From Gracilibacillus alcaliphilus (GTDB lineage: Bacteria > Bacillota > Bacilli > Bacillales > Amphibacillaceae), in contig NZ_JAFBFA010000029.1 in NCBI RefSeq assembly GCF_016909015.1, positions 1 through 64,000 of the forward strand: a stretch of DNA of 64,000 bases, written 5' to 3'. The notes under the pieces are model-generated. The model worked only from the letters and a program-made list of their open reading frames with translations, did no database searches and was not told the origin of the DNA. Positions 61,389 to 64,000 of this stretch are shown one piece after another. The translations under genes and the position numbers were made by a program. Numbering within the stretch: the first letter of the stretch is position 1; each line of letters starts with the position of its first letter.

Positions 61389-61545
61389 TGGGAAGATAGG
61401 GTCGTTGTAAAGACGAAATCAATTAAGTTTGGTACAATAAACAGGCTAACTAATAAATTAAAGGCTTATTCTATTTTTCTTTGCATGTATAATAAATAAA
61501 AGGGTATATAAGATAGAGACACTAGTTTTTCTAGGAGGGATGGAA

Positions 61546-61899
61546 ATGAAAGGTCAAACATATATCATATCTGCGGTTGTATTTGCACTAATTATCGCTA
61601 TCTTTGCTGTAATCAATGTCGATGCCGTAGAAGTGAACTATCTTTTCGGTACAGGTCATGCACCGCTTATTCTGGTTATTTTATTTTCTGTCTTAATGGG
61701 GGCGCTTATTACAGCGGCAGTGGGATTGGTTCGATTAATCCGTGTCCATCGGGAACTAAAGACCGTAAAGATGGAGCTAAACACATTAAAAGCACAAGAG
61801 ATGCCAATTGTTGATGTTAACTCAGAGCCGGAAACGACGGACACATATGAGGTAGAACCAGAAAAAACATTGGAGCAACACTCGCAACATCATAAATAA
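61546..61899 (+). CDS. LapA-family membrane protein (DUF1049, YrvD-like)
   Basis: A 117-residue protein with two transmembrane helices (YIISAVVFALIIAIFAVINV; LILVILFSVLMGALITAAVG) around the VNYLFGTGHAP loop typical of LapA/DUF1049. A short coiled coil (REL-TVKMELNTLKAQ) and an acidic tail follow. ATG 61546 is seven bases after AGGAGG; an ATG at 61540 is too close. It lies between secDF and recJ as yrvD does in Bacillus subtilis. In Escherichia coli LapA helps lipopolysaccharide assembly; the role in a Gram-positive is unknown. Confidence 0.85.
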   Translation: MKGQTYIISAVVFALIIAIFAVINVDAVEVNYLFGTGHAPLILVILFSVLMGALITAAVGLVRLIRVHRELKTVKMELNTLKAQEMPIVDVNSEPETTDTYEVEPEKTLEQHSQHHK

Positions 61900-61905
61900 T
61901 AGTAT

Positions 61906-61935
61906 TTGCTACCCCTGGTACACTTTAGGTATAAT
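61906..61935 (+). promoter_or_regulatory. SigA-type promoter of recJ
   Basis: TTGCTA (61906-61911), 18 bases, TATAAT (61930-61935), 21 bases before the recJ start. Confidence 0.5.
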
Positions 61936-61956
61936 AAGTGAGTCAGGGGTGAATTT

Positions 61957-64000
61957 ATGTTAGAGAGTCAATCAAATTGGAAATTTACATATAAACAAGA
62001 AAATAATATTGATATCAATCTGTTAGCTGGGTTAAATGTATCACCTGTTATTAAAGAGCTGCTTATACAGCGAGGCATTGAAACGAATGAGCAAGCAGAA
62101 CAATTTTTGCATCCTTCTCTAGAAGGATTACATCCCACCAGCCAGTTTACTAGTATGGATATGGCTATCGAAAGAGTGAAACGGGCGATTGAACAAGGAG
62201 AGAGTATCCTGGTTTATGGTGATTATGATGCAGATGGAGTAACATCGACCACCGTAATGGTAGAAGCCTTGAGAGAGTCTGGCGCTATGTGTGACTATTA
62301 TATTCCTAACCGTTTTACAGAGGGGTACGGCCCGAATGAAGCAGCCTTTCAAGAAGCCTTCCGCCAAGGATTTCAACTGATTATTACGGTTGATAATGGG
62401 ATTGCCGGAGATAAAGAAGTTGCCTTAGCAAACGAATTAGGAATTGACGTTATTATTACGGATCACCATGAGGTGCAGGAAGTGATCCCAGAAGCATATG
62501 CAATTATCCACCCGAAATGCTCAGAACAATACCCATTTAAGGAATTGGCTGGTGTTGGTGTTGCTTTTAAATTTGCTGAACATCTGCTTGGCTATTTTCC
62601 TAAACAATTTCTTGATTTAGTGGCGATAGGGACAATTGCTGATTTAGTGCCATTACAAGGAGAAAATCGCATCTTGACCTACTATGGGTTACAGGCGATC
62701 ACAACTACATCCAGGATGGGCATCCAGGCTTTGAAAAAGCAATGTCAATTGGAAGACTATGTGACGGAAGAGGACATAGGTTTTCGGATTGCTCCTCGTC
62801 TGAATGCGGTTGGCCGGCTGCAAGATGCAAATCTGGCAGTGGATTTGTTATTAACAGAAGATCCGGAAGAGGCAGAAGAGTTGGCAAGCTATATTCAAGG
62901 TCTTAATACGGAAAGACAGAAGATTGTTGCCAATATAACGGAAGAAGCAATTGCTCTTTATGAGGAACAAGCGAGTGAGCAAAAGGTCATTGTGGTAGCG
63001 AGAGAGGGGTGGAACCAAGGGGTGCTAGGTATTGTCGCTTCCAAATTAATTCAGGCTTATCATCGTCCTGCCATCGTGCTGGCCCTTGATTCAGAGGCAG
63101 GTCAAGCTAAAGGATCGGCACGAAGTATAGATGGTTTTGATATGTTCAAAAACTGTATGGAGTACCGGGAATTGTTTACTCATTTCGGCGGACATGCACA
63201 GGCAGCTGGCATGACTTTACCTGCCGACAATATCGATATATTACGTGAGAAACTAGGTCAATTAGCTGATGAACAGTTAAAGGAATCTGATTTTAAGCCG
63301 CAATTACTGATAAATGGGGATATCACTATCTCTCAAATAGATATGGAATTGATAAAAGAAATGCAGCAACTTGCCCCGTTTGGGATGGGGAATCCGAAGC
63401 CTTTGTTTCATATAGAGGCAGTTCCTGCCGAAATCAAACAGATAGGAGCAACCAAAAATCATCTTAAATTAAAATTTACAGAAGAGGGCACTCAATTAGA
63501 TGCGGTTTGTTTTGGTTTTGGTTCTTCCTTCACTCAGTTGGCAAAAGATACTGTAATGGAGGTTATTGCCGAACTTCAAGTAAATGAATGGAATGGGATT
63601 CGCAAACCGCAGCTAATGGTAAAGGATATCGCAGTATCTAGCTGGCAATTGTTTGATTATCGCGGAGTAAGGAACTGGCAAGCGAAAATGGAACCGGCCG
63701 TTAACCATATTTGTGTCAGTTTTCGTGAGAATCAAAACAGGGATTCGATTTGTTTTTGGGAAGACGCGTTGGCTGCTACTACACCGGTTGATGAGCTGTT
63801 TCTGTTAGATATACCTTATCAATTAGAAGATTTAAGTAATTTATTACAACAACTTCATTTTAAGCGGCTATTTCTTTGTTTTGAGACGACAAACAGCAGT
63901 TATTTTACCTCATTGCCTTCACGTGAGGAGTTTAAATGGCTGTATCAGTTATTGCGGCAGAAGGGAAGTTTTGATTATAAAGCAGAGGCTCCTAAATTAG
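61957..64000 (+). CDS. recJ: RecJ, single-strand-specific 5'-3' exonuclease (3' end outside window)
   Basis: ATG 61957 follows CAGGGGTGAATTT, and the frame is open for 681 codons to the window end. The DHH phosphoesterase motifs are VYGDYDADGVTSTTVM, TVDNGIAG and ITDHHEV. The DHHA1 domain has FGGHAQAAGMTLP. RecJ trims 5' ends during recombination and repair. Bacillaceae RecJ is usually about 770-790 residues, so about 100 residues are missing at the right. It follows lapA with its own promoter. Confidence 0.95.
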   Translation, partial: MLESQSNWKFTYKQENNIDINLLAGLNVSPVIKELLIQRGIETNEQAEQFLHPSLEGLHPTSQFTSMDMAIERVKRAIEQGESILVYGDYDADGVTSTTVMVEALRESGAMCDYYIPNRFTEGYGPNEAAFQEAFRQGFQLIITVDNGIAGDKEVALANELGIDVIITDHHEVQEVIPEAYAIIHPKCSEQYPFKELAGVGVAFKFAEHLLGYFPKQFLDLVAIGTIADLVPLQGENRILTYYGLQAITTTSRMGIQALKKQCQLEDYVTEEDIGFRIAPRLNAVGRLQDANLAVDLLLTEDPEEAEELASYIQGLNTERQKIVANITEEAIALYEEQASEQKVIVVAREGWNQGVLGIVASKLIQAYHRPAIVLALDSEAGQAKGSARSIDGFDMFKNCMEYRELFTHFGGHAQAAGMTLPADNIDILREKLGQLADEQLKESDFKPQLLINGDITISQIDMELIKEMQQLAPFGMGNPKPLFHIEAVPAEIKQIGATKNHLKLKFTEEGTQLDAVCFGFGSSFTQLAKDTVMEVIAELQVNEWNGIRKPQLMVKDIAVSSWQLFDYRGVRNWQAKMEPAVNHICVSFRENQNRDSICFWEDALAATTPVDELFLLDIPYQLEDLSNLLQQLHFKRLFLCFETTNSSYFTSLPSREEFKWLYQLLRQKGSFDYKAEAPKL

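Noticed and set aside
1..64000. CRISPR array, rRNA genes or complete tRNA genes
   Set aside because: No regularly spaced direct repeats with unique spacers and no rRNA-like or full cloverleaf sequence was seen.

Overview
The window is a chromosomal segment from a low-GC, endospore-forming member of the Bacillaceae. From the gene order and the look of the proteins I would place it near Gracilibacillus, Virgibacillus or Oceanobacillus; that placement is inference. The gene order follows the Bacillus subtilis leu-to-recJ region closely: ysoA-tig-clpX-lonA-ysxC, hemACDBL, spoVID-ysxE, valS-folC-comC-spoIIB-radC-mreBCD-minCD-spoIVFAB, rplU-prp-rpmA-spo0B-obg-pheBA, niaR, safA, yebC, bofC, ruvAB, queA-tgt-yajC, yrzE, yrbG, spoVB, comN, secDF, lapA, recJ. 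Sporulation genes (spoVID, ysxE, spoIIB, spoIVFA/FB, spo0B, safA, bofC, spoVB) and a competence gene (comC) show an organism able to sporulate.

Positions 1-3057 are accessory DNA. They end in the 3' half of a tRNA-Arg(TCT) gene without its 5' half, followed by a Rho-independent terminator. This is the typical scar of an element integrated into the 3' end of a tRNA gene; the intact tRNA should lie to the left of the window. The element end carries a small lipoprotein, a short secreted peptide, a YolD-type pair in which yolD is frameshifted, a minus-strand conserved hypothetical gene, and a clean LexA/SOS box between divergent genes. Between the scar and ysoA lie a coiled-coil gene and the eroded remains of a second YolD-type pair.

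Positions 4424-31400 hold protein quality control (tig, clpX, lonA), the GTPase ysxC, heme synthesis from glutamyl-tRNA to glutamate-1-semialdehyde and on to uroporphyrinogen III, spore coat assembly genes, a type II NADH dehydrogenase, a FetAB-type ABC transporter, a T-box controlled valS, folC and comC. Compared with B. subtilis, lonB (between clpX and lonA), hemX (between hemA and hemC) and maf (between spoIIB and radC) are missing. The hemA-hemC gap may keep a decayed hemX trace. Positions 31400-46400 cover cell shape and division (mreBCD, minCD), the SigK checkpoint (spoIVFA/FB), RNase G, the L21-Prp-L27 cluster with an RNA leader, spo0B-obg and pheBA.

Positions 46400-64000 cover the niacin repressor, the spore coat protein SafA, yebC, bofC, Holliday-junction migration (ruvAB), queuosine synthesis (queA, tgt), protein export (yajC, secDF), the SpoVB flippase, comN, lapA and the first 681 codons of recJ. 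Intergenic spaces hold repeats: a family seen at about 19.0, 38.3 and 50.6 kb, a 0.9-kb element with 16-bp inverted ends after minD, a 266-bp MITE-like element before safA and a GC-rich repeat before yebC. I found no CRISPR array, no rRNA genes and no complete tRNA gene. The most unusual items are the SOS-linked YolD remnants in the element end, the TPP-riboswitch-like relic between fetA and fetB, and the dispersed repeats.
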